Shown piece by piece: positions 24,960-35,516 of a DNA stretch of 64,000 bases (positions are counted from its first letter, which is position 1; the number at the start of each line of letters is the position of its first letter). Location of the stretch: positions 1-64,000 of the forward strand of contig SWDT01000567.1 of the NCBI GenBank assembly GCA_009193035.1, read 5' to 3'. The notes under the pieces are model-generated. The model had not been told where the DNA came from. It searched no databases and saw only the letters and a program-made list of their open reading frames with translations. Made by a program: the position numbers and the translations under genes. The stretch is from Halicephalobus mephisto (taxonomy: Eukaryota; Nematoda; Chromadorea; Rhabditida; Panagrolaimidae).

Positions 24960-26605
24960 TTAACTCGCTTCCACAGTTTCTGGTTTGGAATTAACTTCAA
25001 GTACAGCTTCAGATTCTCTTGGAGCTCCTTCATTTTCATTACCATTCAATATTTCTTCATTTCCTGGTAAATCAGCTCCACCTGAGTCTTCATTCGTCTC
25101 AGATTCAGATTGGACAGAATTCAAGGCATTAAATGGTCTACGATTTGGTAGTTCAGCCTTACGGTAAAGTGTGATTTCTTGTTGTTTGAAATAACGACGA
25201 TCTTCTTCATCAACCAGAACCAGATTCAAAAAGTATCGAACCGAGAACCGTTTCCCAATGTCTCGCATAGTTGGGCCCAATTCGTATCCCGCCAGGAAGA
25301 GCCTGATCGGGATAGTTTCACCTTTCACAGGAGCTCCATCCATAATTTCGTATTTGGCAATATTTTCGTTTTCATTGTAGACACTTGGACCTGATCCTAC
25401 TGATTCTCTACGGATAATCGCAATTTCCATGTACTTGATCTTAATTCGAACGAGTAAAAAGTAAATCTTGCCGACAATTACATCTTTTAAATGGTATCTG
25501 AAAATAACAACTATTAGATTATACAAATTTTTCAGATTTCTTATAACTCGATCTCGAGGGAAATTTTTAAAAAACCTTAAAAATCAAAATTGCCTAAAAT
25601 TTCGTGTTTTACATAAGCTATCTCGAAATTCCACATAATTTCGTAATTAATTATATTTGTCAAAAATTATGTATGAAATTTCTTACAAAATAGTCCTGAC
25701 ACAATTATTTGGGATTTAACAAAAGTTAAAATAAGCCTAAAATTCCGATTTTGCCCAATGTCCATTTCATAATCAATGTTTTCAAATATTTTCAAACACA
25801 TCCGGAACCTTCTGAATTATGATCTAGTCCTTAAAACCTTCTATCTACTTTTTAGGGTTAATTTCCATACATGGAATTCTTAATAAACACTTTACAAAAA
25901 AAATCCAAAGTACTTTGTCGGAAATTTGCTATAAAAAACTAAAAAATTGAACCATTACCTGGAACGATTGTACTCGAATTCAATATGCAAACAGTCTTCA
26001 ATGCCAACTTCCATCTTGAGATTCACGTCGGTATCGGGATAGCAAGACAAGCTGTGGACAACAATGTCCCTTTCTTTGACGACATCGGTTATTCTTCGAG
26101 AAACAGTGACCCGGATGAAGTAACGGAGTTTGACATTGCATCCAACATAGCTTTCATAGGATTTCGTCACATTAGAAAAGAAAAAAGGAAAAGTCGCGTC
26201 TTCGTAGAGCTCGCCGGCCCGGGCAAGATCTTTGGAAAGAGAAACAAAGTCATAAGTATTACCTCGATCGTAATAAACTTCTAAAACATGGGATTCATAT
26301 ATGGAAAGTCGTTTTTAAAGAAAAAAATCACCTATTTGTCCGACGAAATCCACTCGGATCCCTTGGTGCTCGTATTTTTGGTTCCGTTTCCGCAATTTCA
26401 CAATCACTTCTCCACTCACGGATTCTCCATCGAAATAAAGCAAATTTTCTTCGTAACGTCCTTCTTCATTTCGAATTTGGACTTTTTTTCGAGTATCTTC
26501 GTCGGCAAGTTTGATAGAAATATCGATCTGCTGACCCCAGCCAAAAAGCTGAAAAAGTTCAAACGTAAACAATTATCGTTATCACAAGACAAAACTCACA
26601 TTCAT
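24960..26605 (-). CDS. vps-26: Retromer subunit VPS26
   Basis: Four exons: 26600-26605 (only ATGAAT), 26332-26548, 25959-26280 and 24960-25497, giving 1083 nt and 360 aa. VPS26 is the arrestin-fold subunit of the cargo-selective retromer core (VPS26-VPS29-VPS35) that recycles receptors from endosomes. Hallmark stretches are conserved throughout: FYDRG-like VYYDRGNTYDFVSL, YESYVGCNVKLRYF, KMEVGIEDCLHIEFEYN, DVIVGKIYFLLVRIKIK, KYEIMDGAPVKGETIPIRLF and RRYFKQQEITLYRK. The last 60 residues are an acidic, low-complexity tail ending KPETVEAS. The length matches animal VPS26. The first coding exon carries just two codons. The gene is head-to-head with the mS37 gene (246 bp between starts). Identification is certain; the tiny first exon is well supported by the LFGWGQ continuation. 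Confidence 0.96.
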
Positions 26606-26851
26606 TGATTCTGATAACTTTAATATAAAATTCTTCAATAATTATCAAAATAGAAGAAAAATTACATGGAATAACGGACAAAAAAAAGAAAAAAATGGAA
26701 GCGCGAATTTGATGATCAAACTACCAGAGCGAGTGGATTGTCAGAAAGAACTTGATCAATTGACGGGAAATTTGTTCCTGCAACGAATAAATTTGGCTCG
26801 GTTTGCGCTTGGATTTCTTTCTTTTTTACTTCCATTCCCTCAGGGCCCGGA
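26606..26851. promoter_or_regulatory. Divergent promoter region, vps-26 and mS37 gene
   Basis: The 246 bp between two start codons facing away from each other must hold both promoters or outrons. CCCTCAG at 26837-26843, nine bases before the mS37 start codon, is a good spliced-leader acceptor. I see no clear TATA box. Confidence 0.6.
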
Positions 26852-27364
26852 ATGTTTTTCACAGTTCCTGTTCTGAGTCATCTGAAACGTCCTAATCGAC
26901 CCATAGGTCCGGTAAAGTGGTACTTTTCCGAAGTCACTCCGCTTTGTTCGAAAAATAAACTCGAAGTTCGACGACAACGGGTTCCAGGCGAGTTTTAAAG
27001 TTTCATAATTTTTCATATATGAATTGCACGTCTTTCAGGTAGTTCTTGTACCCAAGAATTGCAAGCATTATTCGGATGCCTAAAAAAGTGGGAATTTGAC
27101 GATTTGCCATGTGCCAAACAACACAGCGACTACATGAGGTGCGTCGAAGCCGCCGAAAAAGCCGCAGAGGAATTCAAACAAATCGCGAAGAAGGGAATCC
27201 TGGGCGAAGGTACCTCGACGTTGTCCACTGCTCAATTCAACAAAATTATGGAACTTTATCCTCAACCTGATCTCGGAAAAGCTCAAAGAAGAATGAAACG
27301 ACTCCCCACTCAATCTTACGCTGACGATATTTTCCACAGGAAGGGAATCAACAAGCCAAATTAG
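26852..27364 (+). CDS. MRPS37: Mitochondrial ribosomal protein mS37 (CHCHD1-like, twin CX9C)
   Basis: Two exons, 26852-26987 and 27039-27364 (462 nt, 153 aa). The intron uses a GC donor (CCAG then GCGAGT) and a normal TTTCAG acceptor; the join restores PGSSCTQELQALFGC. The protein has a basic N-terminus (SHLKRPNRP), then a CHCH fold with two CX9C motifs, CTQELQALFGC and CAKQHSDYMRC. A CHCHD1-like LGEGTSTLSTAQFNKI segment and a C-terminal extension follow. CHCHD1/mS37 is a small-subunit protein of the mitochondrial ribosome, imported and oxidised through the Mia40 route. The C-terminal 40 residues extend beyond the human protein. Other CHCH proteins are possible, but the segment after the CHCH fold favours mS37. 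Confidence 0.85.
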
Positions 27365-27401
27365 TTGTGTTTAGGTTGTCAAAGACGGTTATTGGTTTTC
27401 T

Positions 27402-27407
27402 AATAAA
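27402..27407 (+). terminator. Polyadenylation signal of the mS37 gene
   Basis: AATAAA 38 nt after the stop codon. Confidence 0.65.
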
Positions 27408-27763
27408 AACATACCTGAAATAAGATGATTTTTAAGGGTTATATCTGGGGAATGTGGTTTTAGGAAATCGATATTCATCTTCGTAGTTTACTGTATTCTC
27501 ATTTACTTCGGTTGCAGGATTTCATGTTCAAATTTAATATTAATAATTGAATAATTAAGAAAAATTAACGGAAAAACAAAAAATTAAAGACCACCGAAGT
27601 GGTTTTCGAATTTTTTTGGTCATTAAGTTCATATCTATCTTTGTAGTCTACTGTATTATTGTTAATTCACTTTTACAAAAATTTATAAGGATATTTAATA
27701 ATAATAACCTCTAGACGTTAATGAAGGAAATTCAATTTTGTCCAGCCTAACAATGGAAGTAGA

Positions 27764-28192
27764 TTTATTCGAAGTGATTTTTTGAAAAAAGTTATATTTA
27801 GTTTCGTAGCTTATTAAACAGATATTGAAGATCCTTAATTTCTGCTGAACGGTTTTGTAGAACGAGAAAGTGAAATTCCATATGTCAAAAGTCGGAAAAA
27901 AGATGCTTTGTTTTTTCTCGAGATTCGGCGACTCCATTTCGGAGACCTTCGTTTTTTCTTCAACTTGGGCAATTTCAACGATTATTTTTCATCATTAAGT
28001 ATATCTTCCTCCTTCATTACAGCTGTTTAATTAGTTTTTCGAAAAGTAATCAAAAAAATAATTCTAAATTTGAAAATTTTTAATTATCTTGTTTCAGAAA
28101 ATTGTTTATTAAAAATAAAATACAGATTCCGAATCAGGATTTTAAAAATTTTAAAATAATATAACTCATTCCAAAAGACTATTTCGAACAAA
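27764..28192 (+). mobile_element. MITE family A, copy 3
   Basis: Bounded by TTTATTCGAA and TTCGAACAAA. Closely similar to copies 1 and 4, and located between the convergent mS37 and FAM21 genes. Confidence 0.75.
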
Positions 28193-28317
28193 TTAATTTT
28201 CCTTGTAAAACCACCGATGTCGATTGGTTTTATTTAAAATTACTTTTTAATTTCAATTTTATAAAATATCCAAAATTAATTTCGGTTTTTTATTTAAAAA
28301 AATTAAAATTTGTTAGG

Positions 28318-28485
28318 ACAGAAAACTAGACTTGAAAGAAAGGACCCGAAGCAATAGCCTGAATATCAGGGAGTCTAGAGTACTGTAGGCCGTGACTCTC
28401 GGTTGTCTCGTGCGAGAGGATGTGTAAAAATTAATCTTCGCCGTCTTGTTCCAATAAAAATGATTAAAATAATTGTTTTCTATTT
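28318..28485. repeat. Dispersed repeat with GACAGAAAAC / GTTTTCTAT ends
   Basis: Starts GACAGAAAACTAGACTTG and ends ATTGTTTTCTAT, with the internal phrase ATAGCCTGAATATCAGGG and a following GTACTGTAGG. Related copies lie at about 1000-1460, 5770-6320, 44589-45010 and 59574-60008. The inverted ends suggest another MITE family. Confidence 0.6.
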
Positions 28486-28514
28486 TAAAAAATTTCCAAA
28501 ATTAATTTCAATTT

Positions 28515-28520
28515 TTTATT
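28515..28520 (-). terminator. Polyadenylation signal of the FAM21 gene
   Basis: AATAAA on the minus strand, 24 nt downstream of the stop codon at 28544. Confidence 0.6.
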
Positions 28521-28543
28521 AAAAATAAAAATAAATAAAATTT

Positions 28544-30833
28544 TCAATCAGAATCCGAACTTGAGAACATGCTTTTTCGGCCAGTTGTTCGATTGGCCGA
28601 TTTTTTGTTTAAATTATTTAAATTTTTATTTACAGATTTTTCTGGTAATTTCTGAGTTTTCAAGTTCGCGAAGAATTCATCATCACTACTGTCGTCAAAA
28701 ATCGGTCTTCTGATTCCAGACGACTTCACAGGTGGAATTTCCCGAGTTTCAGAATTAACTTTTACAGTAACCGAAGAATCAGAATCATCATCAAATAGTG
28801 ATTTTTTAGTATTTTCTTTGGTATTTCTTTGTTCCAGGGTTACTGTAGTCTCCTTCGCAACGTTTTGGACTTTAGAAGGTTCTACAGTATCTTTGGTTTC
28901 AGAAGTCCCTACAGTACTTCCAATTTTAGGAACTTCTACGGTACTTTCGACTCCAGAAGTGCCTACAGTACCTTCGGTTTTAATCGATTCTACAGTATCT
29001 TTGGTTTTTGGGACTTCTACAGTACTTCCAATTCTAGGAGTTCCTACAGTACTTCCAATTCCAGGAACTTCTACGGTATTTTCGACTCTAGAAGTGCCTA
29101 CAGTATCCTCGACTTTAGGACCTTCTACAGTACCTCTTCTAGGTCCTGTCGTTGTTTTAGATATCATAATATTGACCTCAGGTTCACTTTCGTCCGAAGA
29201 AGAAAATAATGATTTTGTTTTCAAATTTTTCACAGTAGTCGACGGAGGTTTCGGAACTGTTTGTCTGGCCATCGGAGCTGGTTTGGTTTCTTTTTTCGAT
29301 TCAGATTCTGACGGATTTTCTTTCACTTGTCCAACTACAGTAGGACCTTTTTCATTTTCATGTTTTGTCTTGGGCATTGTCCTGGGAGGTGCCCGAGGCA
29401 TTGTAAACTTATCTTCGTCGGTTGCTGTAGTTCTAGGAGGTGGAATAGCCTTAGGGGGTTGAGCTATAGTAACCACATTTGGTTTCGAAATATAATTCTG
29501 TGATACCTCAAGAGGATTAGCATCTTCATCAATTTCGTCATCGTCAGAAAACAAAGATACCGGTTGATTTTTCTTCTGAATATGTGCGGGACCACGTTTG
29601 ATGATTTCGGCGAGGTTAGGGGGAGGATTTACTTGATTCTTTTTCTGCTCATTTCCGGTTTTCTCAATTTGGGGGCTATCCTCGGGCAAAGTAGAATCCT
29701 CAGTTGACTTCTTGTCTTCGGGTTCCAGTTCTTCCACAAATTCCTCATTTTTCAAAGACTCTTTATCCACCGTTACAGTAGGCGAACGTTGGTTCCGAAG
29801 GACCGGAGTCACGTCGTTCATCGTAGAATCCATCAAACTAGGCGGAATAGACTTCGGAATTTCGGCAGGAATGTGATTTTTTGCAGCATCTGACTTCTGA
29901 GGGGTTATCTGTACATGAGTACGGGGGATCTGGACAATAACGTCGTCGATATGTTCGTTTGAAGTTGGTCGTTTCGGTTTCGCGTAATCACCTGTATAAA
30001 ACTCGTCTGAGCCAATTAACGGAGGCAAGTCTCTGGCCAAGTAAGGATTCTAAAAACAAAACGTGCGAATTAAAGCTGCACAAAACTTAGGGTACTTTGA
30101 AAACACTTCAAAAAACTACAATACAGTTTATAATTTTTAAAAAATTAATTACAATTTGTTCAATAAAGTAATAATATCCTCAACTATTACAGATTTTTGG
30201 ATTTTTATGGTATTTAATAATTTGAGTCATATATCAACTCCGTAAAATTCCCATTTTTGAAGTTAGAGCACATAAAACTGGCAATTTCGAAAACACAATA
30301 GTTACATAGTGAATTGTAAATAAAACTCACCACATCCTCGAACACTTTGTACACTGTATCGTCTACGTCAGAACGGATATCTACACAAATTTGTTTTTTA
30401 TCTACCACGGACAGACCGCATCTGACAGAATCGAACACGTAATCCGCGAGAGAAGGCACTTTTCCCGGTTTTTTTTCCTCCTCCTTCTTCCTCGATGGAT
30501 TACTATCGTCATCTACAACAATCTGAAGAAATTCATATATGGGAAAATTCAAAAATTAAAGAAAACCTGAGGAAGGAGATTTTTGTTCTCGTGGATCGTC
30601 ACCAAACTTTCATTTTTTTTCAGTCGACAAACAGACGAATCCAACGAATAAGAAAGATTGCTCTGCTTATCCTTCAACTTCTGGATACCGTTAACGATAC
30701 TCAATTGGGTTTCTTTTAGGAGGTTATAAATCTGGAAAATTTGAAAAATGAAAAATTTAAAAAACAGACTTACAGCTTCGTCTTTTTCCGCTGTTGCAGA
30801 TGCTTCATGTATAGCTTTTACTTTTTGATCCAT
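28544..30833 (-). CDS. WASHC2: WASH complex subunit 2 (FAM21)
   Basis: Four exons: 30774-30833, 30567-30731, 30331-30522 and 28544-30049 (1923 nt, 640 aa). All introns are phase 0. FAM21 tethers the WASH actin-nucleation complex to endosomes by binding VPS35 of retromer through repeated LF-acidic motifs. The head domain (about 1-160) ends in the family signature NPYLARDLPPLIGS. The long disordered tail carries LF-acidic motifs: SLFSDDDEIDEDANPL, SLFSSSDESEPE, SLFDDDSDSS, PIFDDSSDDEFF and a C-terminal SMFSSSDSD. Between them is a run of about 12-residue repeats (STVEVPKIG, STVGTPRIG and the like). At 640 aa it is much shorter than the human protein (over 1300), with fewer motifs. It is head-to-head with mrpl-30 and one gene away from vps-26, whose product works with it. 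Confidence 0.88.
28865..29130 (-). repeat. In-frame coding minisatellite of the FAM21 gene
   Basis: Units of about 36 bp, seven or eight of them, each encoding a STVEVP/GTVGTS-like repeat. The ACT-GTA codons sit in a TACTGTAGA context, so the octamer common in non-coding DNA recurs once per unit. The opposite strand is also open, which produces spurious ORFs. Confidence 0.75.
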
Positions 30834-31032
30834 AGAATTAAATATATAAATAAATAATAAAAATTAAGAAAGAAAAAAGAGGAAATTACGAAATCAACGC
30901 GACAGATAAAGGAACGGACTGGAAACCCGGGGTCTCGGAGCGAAAATTAAATTGACTTCGTTTTTTTTCTTTTTCGCACGTATTTCATTTTTATCTTTTT
31001 TGCTTTTATTTTTTTACTTTTTGTTATTTCAG
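30834..31032. promoter_or_regulatory. Divergent promoter region, FAM21 and mrpl-30
   Basis: 199 bp separate the two start codons. TTATTTCAG (31024-31032) directly abuts the mrpl-30 ATG and is a typical spliced-leader acceptor. A T-rich outron precedes it. Confidence 0.6.
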
Positions 31033-31608
31033 ATGGCGAAGGTTATCAGAAATAGATATGTCTACCGTCCCCACAACCGTTGGCACCGGTATTTGCCCTT
31101 GAGGAAAGACGGCATCAAGGAGTACAATTACGAGGAGCATGACGCAACCCCCTCTGCTTTCCCTGACCCGATGCCCGGACCCCCGTCGAAACTCTGGCTG
31201 GCATGGTTATATAAAGCTCCTACTGGCGATGCTAAATGGATTAAGAAAACTGTTAATTTGCTTTTTGGGGATAATCCTACTCCAGGCGAAATGCACGTTT
31301 TCAAAAATACCCATTCCGTCAACAACGAATTGTGGCGAATTAAGCATTTAATCGAACTTCGACCTGTTAGTTTCCCCGATGGCGAACCTACAGAAGCTGA
31401 CGTCGACCATGTGAGGATTCTGCCCGATGGACAGTGCGTCATCGACCGAAATTTGAATGTCACTTCTGATTCCGTCAAAATCATGGATGAAAACAAACAA
31501 TTTACTTCTGGCCAACTCTCGAGAAAACTACAGTATCGGTATGCTAATTTCAAAGACGTCTACGAGGATACGGTTTATAATCCTAAGAATATTAGCATTG
31601 TAGACTAG
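31033..31608 (+). CDS. mrpl-30: Mitochondrial ribosomal protein uL30m
   Basis: A single exon of 576 nt, 191 aa. The ATG was chosen because TTTCAG touches it; the open frame upstream is an outron. uL30m is a large-subunit protein of the mitochondrial ribosome. The central part carries the L30 ferredoxin-like core: SKLWLAWLYKAP, then KKTVNLLFG, then HVFKNTHSVNNELWRIKHLI and ELRPVSFPDGEPTEADV, matching the HVHKNIPSVN-type signature of animal MRPL30. The N-terminus is basic (RNRYVYRPHNRWHRYLP), consistent with mitochondrial import. It converges with the coiled-coil gene, with only 89 bp between stop codons. Confidence 0.9.
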   Translation: MAKVIRNRYVYRPHNRWHRYLPLRKDGIKEYNYEEHDATPSAFPDPMPGPPSKLWLAWLYKAPTGDAKWIKKTVNLLFGDNPTPGEMHVFKNTHSVNNELWRIKHLIELRPVSFPDGEPTEADVDHVRILPDGQCVIDRNLNVTSDSVKIMDENKQFTSGQLSRKLQYRYANFKDVYEDTVYNPKNISIVD

Positions 31609-31697
31609 TTTTGTAATATTTTAGGTATAAAGTTGATTTTTCGTTGGACTTGTTTGAATAATTGCGTTTTCTTCGCAGACTGTACTTGTCGAGGGGG

Positions 31698-34600
31698 TTA
31701 CCTCTGTTGAGTGGGGTACTGCTGCTGAGGGGGGTACTGTTGTCTCTGGGAAATACGGTTCTGGAGACGTTCGATTTCTTGTTCTCTCTGAAATTTCAGT
31801 TTAATTTTATTTTAAAATTATTCCTTACTTTTCTGACTTCATCTTGAACTTTTTTATCCAGAACATTTTTCACAGTTGAGATGGATTCTGCCAATTTCTT
31901 GACTGCAACTTTGCATTCATCAATGTCACGTTTGAGATAAGCGCTGTCTGCCCCATTTTCTCTTCCAGCGGCTCCCGGCACTGAGGCACCTGTTGTTACT
32001 TTGTTATAAGCTTCCTGTAGTTCCTTGATTGCCAAGTACCTAAAATTTAAAATTTTTAAATATTAAATTTTCTACATATCAAGTTTGACTTTTCATAAAT
32101 CAAAAACTCCAACTTTCCGTATGCCTAAATTTTTATTTTTCATATATCAAAAATCTAGATTTCTCATATATCGAAAATTTTATTTTTATATATCAAGTTT
32201 TAAGTTTTTCATATATCAAAAAACTCGACTTTTCATATATCGAAAATTTTATTTTTTATATATTAGAAACTTTGGTTTTTTATATATTAGAAGTTTCGAC
32301 TTTTTTACATATCAAATTTTAAGTTTTTTTACATCAAAAGTTTCAATTTTCCATATGTCGAAAATTCCTTTTTTTATATATTAGAAATTTTGGGTTTTTA
32401 TATACCAAATTCTAAGTTTTTTACACATCAAAATCCCGACTTACCGTTCTTCTTCTTCTTGATCGATTCTGTGTGTTAGTTGTTGCTTGAGATTATCCAC
32501 TTTAGATGACAGTTCGTTTAAATCTTGTGGAATTTGCCGTTCAACTTTGTCGCGAACTCTGTCTTGAGTTTTCTCGACATCATCCATGACTTCATCTAAC
32601 TTGTTAACTTGAGCTCTAATTTTGTTGATTTGTTCTTTGTCATTCATGTCGTTAAGTGTGTCAACCATGGCCCGTCTGTCTTTATTTAAGCCATGTTGAA
32701 TTCGGGAAATTTTTTCTTCTAATTTTAACAATCCTTCCATGCTCATTTTGTTTTTATCTGCAGATATGGCTTCCATTTCCCTTCTCAGAGCATCTGTATC
32801 AAGTGTTGGAACTTTTACGTTTTCTTTTCCTGCTTTAGCTTCCTCGACTGATTTGGATAATCCAGTCAAATAATTTGAAAGTTTTTCTTCAATATCGTTT
32901 ACTTTACTTAATAGACCTTTTTCGTGAAGTTTTCTAAAATTAAAAAATTAATTAAATTATTTAAAATAAAATTTTACCTTGATTGAATTTCAGCATTTAG
33001 AATTTTGTCCATTTTTTTGTTACCTGATTCTAAATGTTTTTCCAATGACGCCAAAGCTTCATTTACTTTTTGGAATTTTTCCTTATTTTTAGCTCTATCT
33101 GATTGATTTGCAGCTCTGAGTTCTTCAATCATTTTTTCTTGTTCATGTAATTGAACATCTAATTGGTTTTTTCGTTCTGCATCACTTTCTTTTATTCCAT
33201 CTTGTTGTTGTTTCATAGCCTGGAATTTTGTGTTTTTATATACAGTCGAACTTGGATATAAGATATTCTCTTGGGACCGGATAAAGCATGTTATAACAAA
33301 GGATATGTTATAGAGGAGGTAAATTTAAAAATAGATTAACTAAATTCACTCAGACTGTATCCTATAACCCGGGATATGTCATAGCAGGGGTATCTCATAT
33401 CCAAGTTCTATTGTAGTAAGAAATTCCAAAAGTTACTGTAGTGGTAAATGTGGTTTATAGGACGTGCAAAGAATACAGTAAATGCCTGGGGCTGTTACCG
33501 TTCTGTTGAGATATTTTTAATGATTTTTTTTATTTTAAAAAAGTATAATTATAATTGGATTTTTTCAAAATCGTAAATTTCAAATTTCATAGTTTAGGTT
33601 TTGATTAAAAAGTTCTAGAAATTCTTGTCGAAGAAATTTTGTGATAATTTTCATTTTTCGAATTTTAAAATTTAATTTTTTGACTTACATTTTGTAAAGC
33701 GTTGAGTTTCTGATTGAGATCGTCCTTCAATCGCTGTTCTCTGTCGTTCATATTTTTCGCAACTTCTGCAGTAATTAATTGAATTTTATCATTTAGACGT
33801 CTGGATTCTTCGTTAAGTTTTTCTTTATCCATATCCCCTTTTCGTGAAAGATTGTTCAAAATATCATTTTTGTTTGCTTCTTGTTGTTTTATATAATCTT
33901 GTAGACGAACAATAGTGTCGTTTTGTTGTTGATTAATTCTTATACGTTCATTTATTTCAGTATCAATTGATTGTTTTACTTGTGCTAATTGTCCGTGCAT
34001 GTCTCTAAGACGAATGTCGAGTTGTTGAGTTGATTTTTCGAGTTTCTAAAAATTCAATATTTATATTTAGAAATTTTAATTATTTTTACATTTGGATCGA
34101 TGACAGGTCTATTTTTTACGTCATGATTGACGGACATTAAATCTTGGCCATGTTTGTCGAGTGTACCTCTGACTGATCCCATGTCTTGATTCATTTGTCC
34201 CATTTTAATTTCCATAGCGTGTAATTGTCGTTTTAGGTCTTCTAATGCACGATTACTGTAAGTTTTGATTTTTAAATGGGATTTTAAAAATAATTATATT
34301 AAAATATTGTTATTATTTTAATTTCTAAAATAATTATATTAAAATATTATTGTTATTTTAATTTCTAAAATAATTATTTTTAAATTTTAAATATAGTTAT
34401 TGATTTTTCGTAGTTTTTTGATTATTTTTTAAAGAAAAATTAGTAATTTTTATTTTTTTATAAAAGTATTAATTTTTTAAATTTCTTTTATAATTTTTGT
34501 TTTTAATATTATTTTAATGTACTTACTTTTGTCCATTTGCAGTAGCTGCTGTGAGTTTTCTATAAAGAACATCTTGACTTTCTTGGAGTTTTCTCCTAGC

Positions 34601-35516
34601 AGCTGCTTCTGAATTTATCAAATCATTTTGTTGTTTTCGTAATTGATGAATTTGATTTTGTAAATTTTGTAAAACAGAATTATCTTGTTTTTGAACGACA
34701 ATAGTTTGTGGTGGAGTCTGAAAATTATTTATTTTTATTAATATTAATAATTGAGGAATATTAGTGGTTGGGTTTCACACTGGCAGATTTTAGGGATAAT
34801 TGTGCGATTTTTAGGGATTTTTGTGTTTTTAATTTTTGTATTTTTTTGAAACTTTAATTTTGAAAAGTTTTTAAAGAAGTAAAAAAATTTTTAATTTCAA
34901 AGTTTAAAAATTTAAAATTCAAAAATTTTAATTTTTAAATAATTTTAAAAATGTTTTTTGTTTTAGAAAATTTTAAATACTTTTAAATAATTTTAAAAAT
35001 GTTTTTTATTTTGGAGAATTTTAAATATTTTTTCCACAGCACTCGTCTAACCCTTGATTTTTGAGTACTTGGAGCTCGATAATGGCTATATCCTGGATCT
35101 GACGTTATAGTTGCTGATCTCTTTATAGGAGTCTGATTTGGAGTAATCGAACGGACCTTTCTTACCGGTATCTGAGCAACTCCTTCTTTGGGTTTTCGAG
35201 GAGCTTTTCCAGATGGTCTAGAAATTTTTAAATTTATTTTAAAAAACATTTAAAAATTTACTTTAAAAAATTTTTATTTAAAAAAAAATATTTATTTAAA
35301 AATTTAGTTTTAAAAAATTTTTATTTTAAAAAAAATATTTATTTAAAAATTTTCAAAAATACTTTGTTTTTGTAAATTTTGGAATTTTAAAAGTATTTTG
35401 GAAGTTTTAAATTTATAAAAAAATAAATTTTAAACTTACGCCAAACCTAGTATTATATCTTTGGCGGTATCTCTGGTACCGTTCCTTTTTTTTGATGAAC
35501 TTCTTTTTTCAGCCAT
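31698..35516 (-). CDS. Uncharacterised long coiled-coil protein
   Basis: Nine exons: 35440-35516, 35052-35217, 34527-34717, 34090-34255, 33689-34045, 32978-33219, 32445-32933, 31829-32039 and 31698-31787 (1989 nt, 662 aa). All phases join. I do not recognise the family. The N-terminal 80 residues are basic and Ser/Thr/Pro-rich (KRSSSKKRNGTRD, RSITPNQTPIKRSATI). Residues of about 85-640 are almost continuous heptad-type coiled coil rich in Gln, Lys and Glu. The C-terminus is Gln/Pro-rich (QRQQYPPQQQYPTQQR). Such a layout suits a cytoskeletal, centrosomal or ciliary scaffold, but this is inference. A weak resemblance to FAM81-type coiled coils was considered and cannot be judged by eye. Intron 5 holds a family B MITE. 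Confidence 0.85.
32085..32440. repeat. Tandem repeat CATATATCAAAAATTT-type (intron of coiled-coil gene)
   Basis: About eleven 28-32 bp units with the core TTTTCATATATCGAAAATTT. A closely similar array fills 46300-46740 in another gene. Confidence 0.75.
33241..33415 (+). mobile_element. MITE family B, single complete copy
   Basis: A clean 175-bp copy with TA at both ends and inverted termini CAGTCGAACTTGGATAT and ATATCCAAGTTCTATTG. Located in intron 5 of the coiled-coil gene. Confidence 0.85.
34270..34375. repeat. Duplicated AT-rich intronic unit
   Basis: AAATAATTATATTAAAATAT with its flank occurs twice in intron 3 of the coiled-coil gene. Confidence 0.5.

Noticed and set aside
28818..29462. 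Open frame of 214 codons on the plus strand, antisense to FAM21
   Set aside because: It mirrors the low-complexity coding repeat of FAM21. Its protein is a hydrophobic repeat with no start context, splice sites or family signature.
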